Notes: generated by a model not told the origin, from the sequence alone. 7,142 bases of DNA from Dehalococcoidia bacterium (GCA_012961565.1 DTZC01000038.1:1-7142), one strand, 5' to 3'. Positions 1 through 5,466 are shown, counted from the stretch's first letter. Numbers and translations: made by a program.

Positions 1-2
1 GC

Positions 3-218
3 CTGACGGAGAAAATGATTACCTTGGGAAAAGAAGGTAGTCTTGCTTCCCGGCGGCAGGCTTTGGCTTTTATCACCGATAAGAAAATCGTCGATAAAGT
101 GTTCGACCAGTTTGCCTTGAAGTACGCCAAGCGTCCCGGTGGTTATACTCGCTTGATTAAGCTGGGACGTCGGTTGGGCGATGGAGCACATCTGGCCCAG
201 ATTGAAATGGTGGAATAG
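3..218 (+). CDS. rplQ: 50S ribosomal protein L17, C-terminal part (cut by window edge)
   Basis: L17 is a structural protein of the large ribosomal subunit. The frame is open from the left edge (L-T-E-K precedes the first Met at 15), so the real start lies outside the window and about 71 of the usual 115-130 residues are visible. Recognisable L17 features are the [18 protein letters not shown] helix, the following FITDK stretch, the GGYTRL(I)KLG(R)R segment, and the closing A-Q-I-E-(M)-V-E strand. The internal ATG at 15 is not the start because homology continues upstream of it. In many bacteria rplQ ends the rpoA operon, and here truA, rplM and rpsI follow on the same strand. Identification is close to certain; only the N-terminus is unknown. 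Confidence 0.95.
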   Translation: MTEKMITLGKEGSLASRRQALAFITDKKIVDKVFDQFALKYAKRPGGYTRLIKLGRRLGDGAHLAQIEMVE

Positions 219-251
219 CAAGGTGAATTTTTGAGCCCTGTGAAAAAACGT

Positions 252-312
252 CCCGCTTTTTACCTATGGGGGCTATAACAAATGGTTGGAACCGGGTTCC
301 ATGAAAAGCGGG
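252..312 (+). repeat. Nested inverted repeats in the rplQ-truA spacer
   Basis: CCCGCTTTT (252-260) and AAAAGCGGG (304-312) form a perfect 9-bp inverted repeat. Between them lies a second dyad, GGAACC g GGTTCC (288-300). In RNA the inner part could fold as a 5-bp stem with a 3-nt loop inside the outer stem. There is no T-run after either stem, so this is not a textbook terminator. The structure overlaps the ATG at 282 and ends just before the likely truA ribosome binding site at 319-324, so it may be a leader or processing element. Function is unproven. Confidence 0.4.
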
Positions 313-332
313 CCTTTCCAGGGGTAGCAGTG

Positions 333-1109
333 GTGAAGCTCCTTAACAGGGGTAGCAAAATCGTGCTCGTTGTGGAATATGATGGCAGGCGTTATCATGG
401 GTTCCAGTGGCAGGCTAACCTGCCTACCATACAGGCTGAACTGGAGCAAGCCATACAAAAGCTCACACAGGAACGCCACCGTGTGGTCGCTGCCAGCAGG
501 ACCGATGCAGGGGTGCACGCCAAGGGTCAAGTAGTCAGCTTCCGAACCGCCTCTGCCTTATCACCGGGAACATTTGTCAGAGCGTTGAACTATTATCTGC
601 CAAAAGATATTGCGGTCAAAGGCGCCTGCAGGGTGAACTTGGACTTCAATGTCAGGCGTGATGCTTTGAATAGAGAATACAACTACTACATTTTGAATAG
701 TCCTACTAGGTCACCTCTTGTCGAGGGTTTTTCTTACTTTGTGCCTCAAGAGCTGGATATCGATATTATGAACAAAGCATGTCAACTTCTTAAAGGTGAA
801 CATGACTTCGCTTCCTTTGCTGCTACGTTAAAGCCACCGCGAGGAACTGTGCGCACTGTTTATGAGGCTAAGCTGATGCAGGAAGGTGACCTGATTTCTT
901 TCCACATGACAGCTAATTCTTTCTTGCCACACCAGGTGCGCAATACTGTGGGCTTGCTTATTAGAGTAGGGACTGGTAAAGTACAGGTTGATGAGTTTCG
1001 TCAGATTATGGAAGCAAAAAGGCAGGGCTTAGCTGGACCCACAGTCCCAGCTTGCGGTCTCTGCCTTACTCGGGTCAATTACCCTAAACATTTGGATCTC
1101 GAAGCATGA
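333..1109 (+). CDS. truA: tRNA pseudouridine(38-40) synthase TruA
   Basis: TruA isomerises uridines at positions 38-40 of the tRNA anticodon arm to pseudouridine in the cytoplasm. The N-terminal strand [10 protein letters not shown], then R-Y-H-G-F-Q-W-Q, is typical. The catalytic motif [10 protein letters not shown] carries the nucleophilic Asp, and the later F-L-P-H-Q-V-R-N (912-935) is the second family signature. The length of about 258 residues fits the family. I chose GTG 333 because an AGGGG box (320-324) lies 8 nt upstream and the protein then starts close to the conserved first strand. GTG 330 and ATG 282 are in-frame alternatives. ATG 282 would add 17 residues of no TruA character that overlap the inverted repeats at 252-312. 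The stop codon overlaps the rplM start (ATGA), which suggests translational coupling. Confidence 0.95.
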   Translation: MKLLNRGSKIVLVVEYDGRRYHGFQWQANLPTIQAELEQAIQKLTQERHRVVAASRTDAGVHAKGQVVSFRTASALSPGTFVRALNYYLPKDIAVKGACRVNLDFNVRRDALNREYNYYILNSPTRSPLVEGFSYFVPQELDIDIMNKACQLLKGEHDFASFAATLKPPRGTVRTVYEAKLMQEGDLISFHMTANSFLPHQVRNTVGLLIRVGTGKVQVDEFRQIMEAKRQGLAGPTVPACGLCLTRVNYPKHLDLEA

Positions 1110-1555
1110 AGACCTATGCAACTAAAGCTAAAGATATCCAGCGGCAATGGCATATCATCGACGCTTCTGGAAAGACTTTGGGCAGGCTGGCATCCCAGAT
1201 TGCCAGATTGTTGATGGGCAAGCACAAGCCCGCCTATGCTCCGTACCTTGACACCGGCGACTATGTCATCGTGCTCAATGCAGCCAAAGTAAGAGTGACA
1301 GGACGGAAAGCCAAGCGGAAGGTTTATTATCGGCACAGTGGCTATCCTGGGGGCTTAAGAGCTACCACTTTCGAGCAGATGCTAGCTTCTCATCCTACCA
1401 GGGTGATTGAACACGCAGTTAAGGGCATGCTGCCAGATACTCGGCTGGGCAGGGCTATGTTCAAGAAACTCAAAGTCTATGCCGGTGATAGCCATCCTCA
1501 CCAAGCACAAATCGCTGGCGCCAAAGAAGCCGTAAAAGGGAGTGGGAGTTCGTGA
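1106..1555 (+). CDS. rplM: 50S ribosomal protein L13
   Basis: L13 is an early-assembling protein of the large ribosomal subunit. The 149 residues match the family length. Signatures in order are the N-terminal [15 protein letters not shown] (residues 15-29), the G-K-H-K-P stretch with [11 protein letters not shown], the H-S-G-Y-P-G-G-L motif near residue 80, A-V-K-G-M-L-P near residue 105, and L-K-V-Y-A-G-(DS)-H-P-H-Q-A-Q near the end. The ATG overlaps the truA stop by 4 nt and the gene ends in a 4-nt GTGA overlap with rpsI. Upstream ribosome-binding sequence is weak, which fits coupling to truA translation. rplM-rpsI is one of the most conserved bacterial gene pairs. Confidence 0.98.
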   Translation: MKTYATKAKDIQRQWHIIDASGKTLGRLASQIARLLMGKHKPAYAPYLDTGDYVIVLNAAKVRVTGRKAKRKVYYRHSGYPGGLRATTFEQMLASHPTRVIEHAVKGMLPDTRLGRAMFKKLKVYAGDSHPHQAQIAGAKEAVKGSGSS

Positions 1556-1950
1556 TTACTCAAACGTATGTACGAGGTACAGGCAAGCGCAAATGTGCCA
1601 TAGCACAGGTAAAACTGTTCCCAGACGGTAACGGTGAAATTATCGTTAATGGCAAGCCTTACCAGGAGCTTTTCTCCAGGCTTGAACATCGCCGTCTCAT
1701 CGAGCAACCATTTGTGGCCACTGGCACTTTGGGAAAGTTCAATGTCGAGATAAAAGTAGCGGGTGGTGGCATTAGTGGGTGGGCGGGAGCGATAAGGCAT
1801 GGCATCGCTCGAGCTTTAGTTCAAGCTAACGAACAGTTCAAACCGCTCTTGCGCCAAGAAGGACTGCTGACCCGAGACGCTAGAGTAAAAGAGCGAAAGA
1901 AATATGGTCTTAAGCGCGCCCGCAAGGCACCCCAGTACACCAAACGCTAG
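1552..1950 (+). CDS. rpsI: 30S ribosomal protein S9
   Basis: S9 is a small-subunit protein whose C-terminal tail reaches the ribosomal P site. The 132 residues match the family. Visible signatures are [12 protein letters not shown] near the N-terminus, the [19 protein letters not shown] core (Trp where Gln is more usual), [14 protein letters not shown], and the C-terminal Q-Y-T-K-R with the terminal Lys-Arg. The start is GTG, overlapping the rplM stop as GTGA, with a GGGAG box just upstream inside rplM. It is the last gene of the ribosomal block; no clear terminator follows. Confidence 0.98.
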   Translation: MITQTYVRGTGKRKCAIAQVKLFPDGNGEIIVNGKPYQELFSRLEHRRLIEQPFVATGTLGKFNVEIKVAGGGISGWAGAIRHGIARALVQANEQFKPLLRQEGLLTRDARVKERKKYGLKRARKAPQYTKR

Positions 1951-2264
1951 GCTCAACAAACTAGCCAAACGTGCTGGTGCCCTCTTTAGCTACTCGTGCT
2001 TGACCAGCTACTAACAGGCTTTTCTAGCCAAACCAGATGACTTGGCAGGTATATGTTAGGGCATTTGCATTTAGCCGCGACGGATTTGCCTGCCGCTCTT
2101 GATCATCCTCCGCCTTGGAAACCGGCTGGTTCATGTCTGAGCCCGCAAACAACGCTGATCAGCCCAGTCAAAACCCGAGCTTCCAATTACATCTCTAATA
2201 ACTGGCTATGCTACGATAAGCTAACAGCAGCTCTTTCTCAACAGCCACTTACTGAGACAGTAAA
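1951..2264. other. 314-nt spacer between rpsI and the methyltransferase gene
   Basis: I see no convincing gene here. A 10-bp direct repeat CTAGCCAAAC occurs at 1961-1970 and 2024-2033. GCTGGT (1973-1978) and ACCAGC (2003-2008) could form a 6-bp stem with a 24-nt loop, but no T-run follows. A 71-codon open frame (2053-2268) ends in an ATGA overlap with the methyltransferase start, yet its residues look like random translation. No strong -35/-10 pair stands out, so I cannot say whether the methyltransferase and HgcAB-like genes have their own promoter or are read through from the ribosomal operon. Confidence 0.5.
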
Positions 2265-2927
2265 ATGAGCTACGTGCTAATGAAAATCCTAGAATCCGCC
2301 CCTTCAAGGTACGATAAAGGTATCAATCTTGTCACGCTGGGCAGGATGCGTCAGGCGTACGCTTGTTTAGCATCTCGAATTGCCAAAGGCTGGATGGTTC
2401 TCGACATCGGGTGTGGCACAGGAGCTATGACAATCAGAGCAGCACAGCGTGGCGCCCGCGTCGTCGGAATAGATGTAAACGCACAAATGCTGGAAATAGC
2501 AATTAAGCACGTGGAGGAAATGAGGTTATCAAGCAGTGTAGAACTCCGTGAACAAGGGATGGCAGAGCTCCCCAATGAACCGGCAGGAAAATACGATGCC
2601 GCTACTGCCAGCCTTGTTTTCTCTGAGTTAAGCGAAGACGAGAGGGCATTTGCTCTGCTCGAATTACGTCGCTTGCTTAAACCGGGCGGGCTACTACTCA
2701 TTGCCGACGAAACCAAGCCTTCAGGACTCTTTAGGAAACTGCTATTCTGGCTCTTGCGCATCCCACTGGCAGCGCTTACCTACATACTGACCCAGCTCAC
2801 CACTAACCCAATAGAGAGGTTGCCAGAGACAGTTGCTGCAGCAGGGTTTATTATAGAAGAACAACACACTAACTGGCTGGGAAACCTTACACTTCTGATA
2901 TGCCGGAATCCAGCCATTCAAGGATAA
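2265..2927 (+). CDS. Class I SAM-dependent methyltransferase, partner of the HgcAB-like gene
   Basis: This 220-residue protein should transfer a methyl group from S-adenosylmethionine; the acceptor is unknown. Motif I, V-L-D-I-G-C-G-T-G (residues 45-53), forms the SAM-binding loop. The acidic residue that binds the ribose is D70 in V-V-G-I-D-V-N. Motif IV lies around Y-D-A-A-T-A-S-L-V-F (110-119), and L-K-P-G-G-L-L-L-I-A-D (138-148) is the usual UbiE-like strand and turn. The N-terminal L-E-S-A-P-S-R-Y-D-K-G-I (9-20) looks like a specific subfamily signature. Residues 156-178 are strikingly hydrophobic and could sit on or in the membrane. The ATG at 2265 keeps the whole N-terminal motif; its ribosome binding site is weak. 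The next gene starts inside or directly after this one, so the two are probably co-translated. That suggests, without proof, that this enzyme supplies methyl groups to the corrinoid protein or modifies its product. Confidence 0.9.
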   Translation: MSYVLMKILESAPSRYDKGINLVTLGRMRQAYACLASRIAKGWMVLDIGCGTGAMTIRAAQRGARVVGIDVNAQMLEIAIKHVEEMRLSSSVELREQGMAELPNEPAGKYDAATASLVFSELSEDERAFALLELRRLLKPGGLLLIADETKPSGLFRKLLFWLLRIPLAALTYILTQLTTNPIERLPETVAAAGFIIEEQHTNWLGNLTLLICRNPAIQG

Positions 2928-4078
2928 CGCTATTGAGCTACATCACTTATGCACTGACGAATGTAATAGAGACCTTGTTGCGATTATTTCCATTTCCAAC
3001 CAAGACAGGACTGGTTCTTATCGGCGACCCGGATCGGATGGCACCGGTCTTGCTTACCTGCAATTATCACCTCACAGTTCAAAGGGTCAAGAGACAACTG
3101 ACCGGTATCGACGCTTATTTGCTCATAGCTACTAGTCAGGGAGTTAACGTTTGGTGTTCTGCTACCGGTGGGCTGCTCACTAATCACAGCGTTATCTCCG
3201 TGCTGAAGACCAGCGGGATAGAGAAATTGGTTGACCATAGAAATGTCATCCTTCCCCAACTTGCGGCGGCCGGTGTTGAGCCCAGGGTTATTAGGAGAAA
3301 GACTGGCTGGAGTGCAAAATTTGGTCCTGTCTATATCGAGGACATAAAGCACTTCCTGAAGTCAGGAGAGAAAGATGAATCAATGAGGAAAGTCCAATTC
3401 GATGTCAAGCAACGGCTGGAAATGGCTTCCGCGTGGGCCTTCCCGTTATCGGTGGTCGCAGTCCTAGTTGTGCTTCCATTTTGGGCAGAGATGCTCCTGC
3501 CCCTGACTTTAATCATCTGGGGACTTGCCCTGAGTATTTTTCTGCCGTTTCCCCTCTACGCGCGCTGGCTCAAGCATAAAGATAAACGAATCGGGCTTAT
3601 CTTCTTTGACTTCCACCAGGGCGGTTTCCTGCTAATTATCTGGGGGCTCTTCCTCGCTGGCTTAGCCATCTGGAGCCTCTTGAGCGGGGGCTTCCACTGG
3701 GAGCCATTTCTCCGTTGGGCTATTTCCTCCTTCTTTGTTATGTTGATTCTCAGCCTTGACCTCATGGGCAGTACACCTCTGTATAAGAGTAGTCTGCATG
3801 AAGATAGACTGTTTAGCGTAGTTATAGACAAAGACAAGTGCCGCGGTGCTGGATTGTGTCACGATGTTTGCCCACGGGGCTGCTTTCAAGTAGATAGGAG
3901 ACGACATATTGCAGCAATTACACAAGCCCATCTTTGTGTCCAATGCGGGGCTTGCATCGTCCAGTGCCCTTTTGATGCTTTAAGTTTTCATTCCCCCGAT
4001 GGCAGAATTATCCCACCCCACGCCATCAGAAAATACAAGCTCAACTTAATGGGTAAGCGAGTCTCTAAATCGCAGTGA
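2900..4078 (+). CDS. hgcAB: HgcAB-like fusion: corrinoid-binding membrane protein with C-terminal ferredoxin domain
   Basis: HgcA is a membrane corrinoid protein that passes a methyl group to Hg(II), and HgcB is its ferredoxin partner; here both are in one 392-residue chain. Residues 37-155 are HgcA-like: L-L-T-C-N-Y-H-L-T-V (51-60), the cap-helix region G-V-N-V-W-C-S-A-T-G (81-90) with C86 as the likely lower cobalt ligand, then D-H-R-N-V-I-L-P-Q-L-A-A-A-G-V (112-126) and the T-G-W...F-G-P-V segment (135-144). Hydrophobic segments lie at about 177-197, 199-221, 241-262 and 270-288, followed by the HgcA-like D-L-M-G-S-T-P-L-Y-K-S. Residues 305-360 carry two Fe-S motifs: C314-x5-C320-x3-C324-P, with Ala317 where a Cys is usual, and a complete C346-C349-C352-C356-P. 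No Cys follows residue 356, unlike HgcB. ATG 2900 lies within the methyltransferase gene; TTG 2933, 8 nt after AAGGA (2920-2924), is a good alternative start. Family membership is firm; mercury methylation is doubtful. Confidence 0.87.
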   Translation: MPESSHSRITLLSYITYALTNVIETLLRLFPFPTKTGLVLIGDPDRMAPVLLTCNYHLTVQRVKRQLTGIDAYLLIATSQGVNVWCSATGGLLTNHSVISVLKTSGIEKLVDHRNVILPQLAAAGVEPRVIRRKTGWSAKFGPVYIEDIKHFLKSGEKDESMRKVQFDVKQRLEMASAWAFPLSVVAVLVVLPFWAEMLLPLTLIIWGLALSIFLPFPLYARWLKHKDKRIGLIFFDFHQGGFLLIIWGLFLAGLAIWSLLSGGFHWEPFLRWAISSFFVMLILSLDLMGSTPLYKSSLHEDRLFSVVIDKDKCRGAGLCHDVCPRGCFQVDRRRHIAAITQAHLCVQCGACIVQCPFDALSFHSPDGRIIPPHAIRKYKLNLMGKRVSKSQ

Positions 4079-4087
4079 CCGGTCACT
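4074..4087. promoter_or_regulatory. 14-bp perfect palindrome across the HgcAB-like stop codon
   Basis: AGTGACCGGTCACT reads the same on both strands without a spacer, and the TGA stop of the preceding gene (4076-4078) lies inside it. It sits about 25 bp upstream of a candidate promoter for the next gene, where a dimeric regulator could bind. There is no loop and no T-run, so a transcription terminator is unlikely. The half-site GGTCACT recurs at 4944-4950 and 5962-5968. An operator role is only a guess. Confidence 0.3.
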
Positions 4088-4111
4088 TCATTCCACGGTT
4101 CTCCAGGCTGG

Positions 4112-4139
4112 TTGCCGACTATGCAAACATTGCTAAAAT
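4112..4139 (+). promoter_or_regulatory. Candidate sigma-70-type promoter for the zincin-like gene
   Basis: TTGCCG (4112-4117) and TAAAAT (4134-4139) are separated by 16 bp and match the -35 and -10 consensus at four and five of six positions. Transcription would begin near 4146 and give a leader of about 39 nt that includes the GGGAG ribosome binding site at 4174-4178. Confidence 0.4.
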
Positions 4140-4184
4140 TATGTCTGGACAAAGAGACGGCATTTCAGCAATCGGGAGCTATCT

Positions 4185-4742
4185 ATGAAAAAAGACCCGG
4201 GGGCAGAGCTAGACCGACTACGACCATACCTCATCAAAAAATTTGAACAGTGGCTTCAGGAGCAACATCGCCTCTATTTGCCGATTGCCCGACCGCTATC
4301 CAGCGACGTGAGGTCACGCCTGAGCGGATACTTCGAGAGGCGAACCCTGGATTCAGTCAGGGTGGCAACCGTAGAAGGCATCAGAAACCCCGATTTCTAC
4401 GGCAGCTTGGAAAGGGCGGGTATACCGGTTCCGCTAGATTTCAGCACCGCTGTCGGGCTTACCGTCATCGACCTTATTCTCATCCGCGAGGAGCTTGTCC
4501 ACCATCATGCTTCGCTCGTGTCAACAATATTTCACGAAATGGTACACATCGTTCAAATTGATATACTAGGGCTGAAAAGGCACATAGAACTATACGCTGA
4601 TAGCCTGCGTGAGGGTGGCTATCAATACCACAGTGTGGTGCTAGAAAGACAGGCTTATACACTGGGCAACAGGTTTGACAGAGGGGAGCCGCCCTTTTCA
4701 GTGGAAAAGGTGGTGAGACAGGAACTGGAGCGCTACGAATAG
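4185..4742 (+). CDS. Putative zincin-like metallopeptidase (HExxH), function unknown
   Basis: This 185-residue soluble protein has no signal peptide or membrane segment that I can see. The sequence H-E-M-V-H (residues 117-121) is a HExxH zinc-binding motif in a helix that continues I-V-Q-I-D-I-L-G-L. A downstream helix has E154 in V-V-L-E-R-Q-A-Y (151-158), placed like the third zinc ligand of gluzincins, so the expected ligands are H117, H121 and E154, with E118 as catalytic base. The H-E-x-V-H-x-V-Q form followed by an E-x-x-A-Y helix resembles many small uncharacterised bacterial zincins. The N-terminal 60 residues are charged and probably helical. ATG 4185 has GGGAG six nt upstream and a plausible promoter before that, so it is probably transcribed separately from the HgcAB-like gene. 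I do not recognise the exact family; peptidase activity is inferred from the motif only. Confidence 0.65.
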   Translation: MKKDPGAELDRLRPYLIKKFEQWLQEQHRLYLPIARPLSSDVRSRLSGYFERRTLDSVRVATVEGIRNPDFYGSLERAGIPVPLDFSTAVGLTVIDLILIREELVHHHASLVSTIFHEMVHIVQIDILGLKRHIELYADSLREGGYQYHSVVLERQAYTLGNRFDRGEPPFSVEKVVRQELERYE

Positions 4743-4862
4743 CCTCCGAGCACTCCGGGGTTGCTTTCCTCAATTCATAATTCCTCAGCGTAATTGCTTT
4801 TCATTCCCGAGAGCGCTGGTCTATGGTCCACTATCAGAGAGCGTTTAGCAATAACCCATTAA

Positions 4863-4916
4863 TGTAGCCTCGACCCTTCAGGGCCGAATTCCCGAGGTCA
4901 AACCCCCGGGGCTACA
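4863..4916. repeat. 54-bp palindromic element (REP/MITE-like) with TGTAGCC/GGCTACA ends
   Basis: A perfect 7-bp terminal inverted repeat, TGTAGCC (4863-4869) and GGCTACA (4910-4916), encloses two smaller inverted repeats. The left one is CGACCC-TTCA-GGGCCG (4871-4886, one mismatch). The right one is built from CCCGAGG (4891-4897) and the C-run plus CGGG at 4903-4910. The whole can fold as a three-way or cruciform structure. Its compact layout, intergenic position and lack of any open frame are typical of dispersed palindromic repeats. From memory, similar tgtagc...gctaca elements are frequent between genes in Chloroflexota and other bacteria; copy number cannot be tested from one window. Confidence 0.6.
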
Positions 4917-4986
4917 GGGAAAAAGACAATGCTTGGCTAAGGGGGTCACTGCTACCTTAGTAGACAATCTCTCAGACGCCATACTT

Positions 4987-5016
4987 TTGCAAATGTTCAG
5001 TAGTTTGGGTTACAAT
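4987..5016 (+). promoter_or_regulatory. Candidate promoter for the zinc-ribbon gene
   Basis: TTGCAA (4987-4992) and TACAAT (5011-5016) are separated by 18 bp. They match the sigma-70 consensus at four and five of six positions. A start near 5023 would give a leader of about 115 nt, long enough to hold the inverted repeat at 5082-5141. Confidence 0.4.
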
Positions 5017-5081
5017 ACAGGTAATGGTTTTGGTCTAGGTCGTCGCGAACTTAAGCCACCGTAGTTCACTTTTGCTCAAGT

Positions 5082-5141
5082 ACCGGATGACCGCAGCTTG
5101 AACCAACTATTTAATTCAATAAGGAAAGGAGGTCATCCGGT
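5082..5141 (+). promoter_or_regulatory. Leader hairpin that could hide the zinc-ribbon start codon
   Basis: ACCGGATGACC (5082-5092) is perfectly complementary to GGTCATCCGGT (5131-5141), and U5081 can wobble-pair with G5142. The 3' arm covers the last two G of the ribosome binding site AAAGGAGG (5125-5132) and all of the spacer. It also covers the first two bases of the GTG start, with the third available for the wobble pair. The 38-nt loop contains a further inverted repeat TTGAA/TTCAA (5098-5102 and 5115-5119). In RNA this would be a start-occluding stem, a layout suited to translational control by temperature, protein or small molecule. The pairing is seen directly; a regulatory role is inferred. 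Confidence 0.55.
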
Positions 5142-5442
5142 GGGTTTCCAGGACAAATCACTCCTCTGCTCCGATTGCGGGGCTGACTTCACCTTCAGCG
5201 CTGAAGAGCAAGAACTTTTTGCCTCTAGAGGCTATGCCAATGAGCCCAAGCGCTGTCTCCCGTGTCGCCAGGCCAGGAAAGAAAGACGCTATGGAAGTAG
5301 GGCACAGCGGGAGATGTTTTCCGTCACATGTGCCCAGTGTGGCAATGATGCCGAAGTGCCATTTCAACCCCGCGAAGACAGACCGGTCTATTGCAGTGAT
5401 TGTTATAACAAGGTAAGGGCAAGTAAGCATGCTAGGTTTTGA
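5140..5442 (+). CDS. Small double zinc-ribbon protein
   Basis: This 100-residue protein has two likely zinc ribbons. The first uses C10/C13 (C-S-D-C-G) and C39/C42 (C-L-P-C-R). Between them lies F-T-F-S-A-E-E-Q-E-L-F-A-S-R-G, followed by N-E-P-K-R-C, which is the pattern of the probable zinc-ribbon family PF13451 (zf-trcl). The second uses C64/C67 (C-A-Q-C-G) and C85/C88 (C-S-D-C), with V-P-F-Q-P and R-P-V-Y between, as is common in the C-terminal part of these proteins. The linker (residues 43-57) is rich in Arg and Lys, which suggests nucleic-acid binding. The molecular role of the family is not established as far as I know. I chose GTG 5140 because AAAGGAGG lies 7 nt upstream and family homology begins at G-F-Q-D-K; the in-frame TTG at 5098 would put that ribosome binding site inside the gene. 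Translation may be controlled by the hairpin over this start. Confidence 0.88.
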   Translation: MGFQDKSLLCSDCGADFTFSAEEQELFASRGYANEPKRCLPCRQARKERRYGSRAQREMFSVTCAQCGNDAEVPFQPREDRPVYCSDCYNKVRASKHARF

Positions 5443-5466
5443 CCGCTGCCTCCCAGTACAAGCAGC

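Larger units (their letters stand above)
4743..5081. other. Gene-free region with palindromic element and hairpins
   Basis: No supported gene lies here. Besides the palindromic element at 4863-4916 and the promoter at 4987-5016, listed separately, it holds a 6-bp inverted repeat CTAAGG/CCTTAG (4937-4942 and 4955-4960, 12-nt loop). That hairpin is bracketed by the direct repeat AGACAAT (4924-4930 and 4962-4968). I see no hairpin followed by a T-run that would end transcription of the zincin-like gene. Confidence 0.5.

Noticed and set aside
282..332. N-terminal extension of TruA from ATG 282
   Set aside because: The added residues have no TruA character, the stretch overlaps inverted repeats, and GTG 333 has a better spaced AGGGG box.
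1973..2047. Possible cobalamin riboswitch before the corrinoid-related genes (GGTGCC at 1976-1981 and a CCAGATGAC-like stretch near 2033)
   Set aside because: The fragments lie about 60 nt apart, far too close for the known B12 riboswitch, and the B12 box matches only in part.
2133..2198. 21-codon frame starting M-S-E-P-A-N-N-A
   Set aside because: It looks like the start of a real protein, but it stops after 21 codons, has no good ribosome binding site, and I could not find a continuation in another frame.
2053..2268. 71-codon open frame ending in an ATGA overlap with the methyltransferase start
   Set aside because: No recognisable domain, poor ribosome binding site, Pro-rich and patternless residues; the overlap alone is not enough to call a gene.
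2984..3943. Several antisense frames opposite the HgcAB-like gene
   Set aside because: All lie opposite well-supported domains, have no start signals or known motifs, and are best explained as shadows.
4250..4561. 103-codon frame within the zincin-like gene
   Set aside because: It overlaps a gene with a clear HExxH motif and good start signals; its translation is Arg- and Pro-rich without a domain, as expected for a shadow frame.
4937..4960. CTAAGG/CCTTAG hairpin as a terminator of the zincin-like gene
   Set aside because: Only six base pairs, not GC-rich, and no T-run follows.
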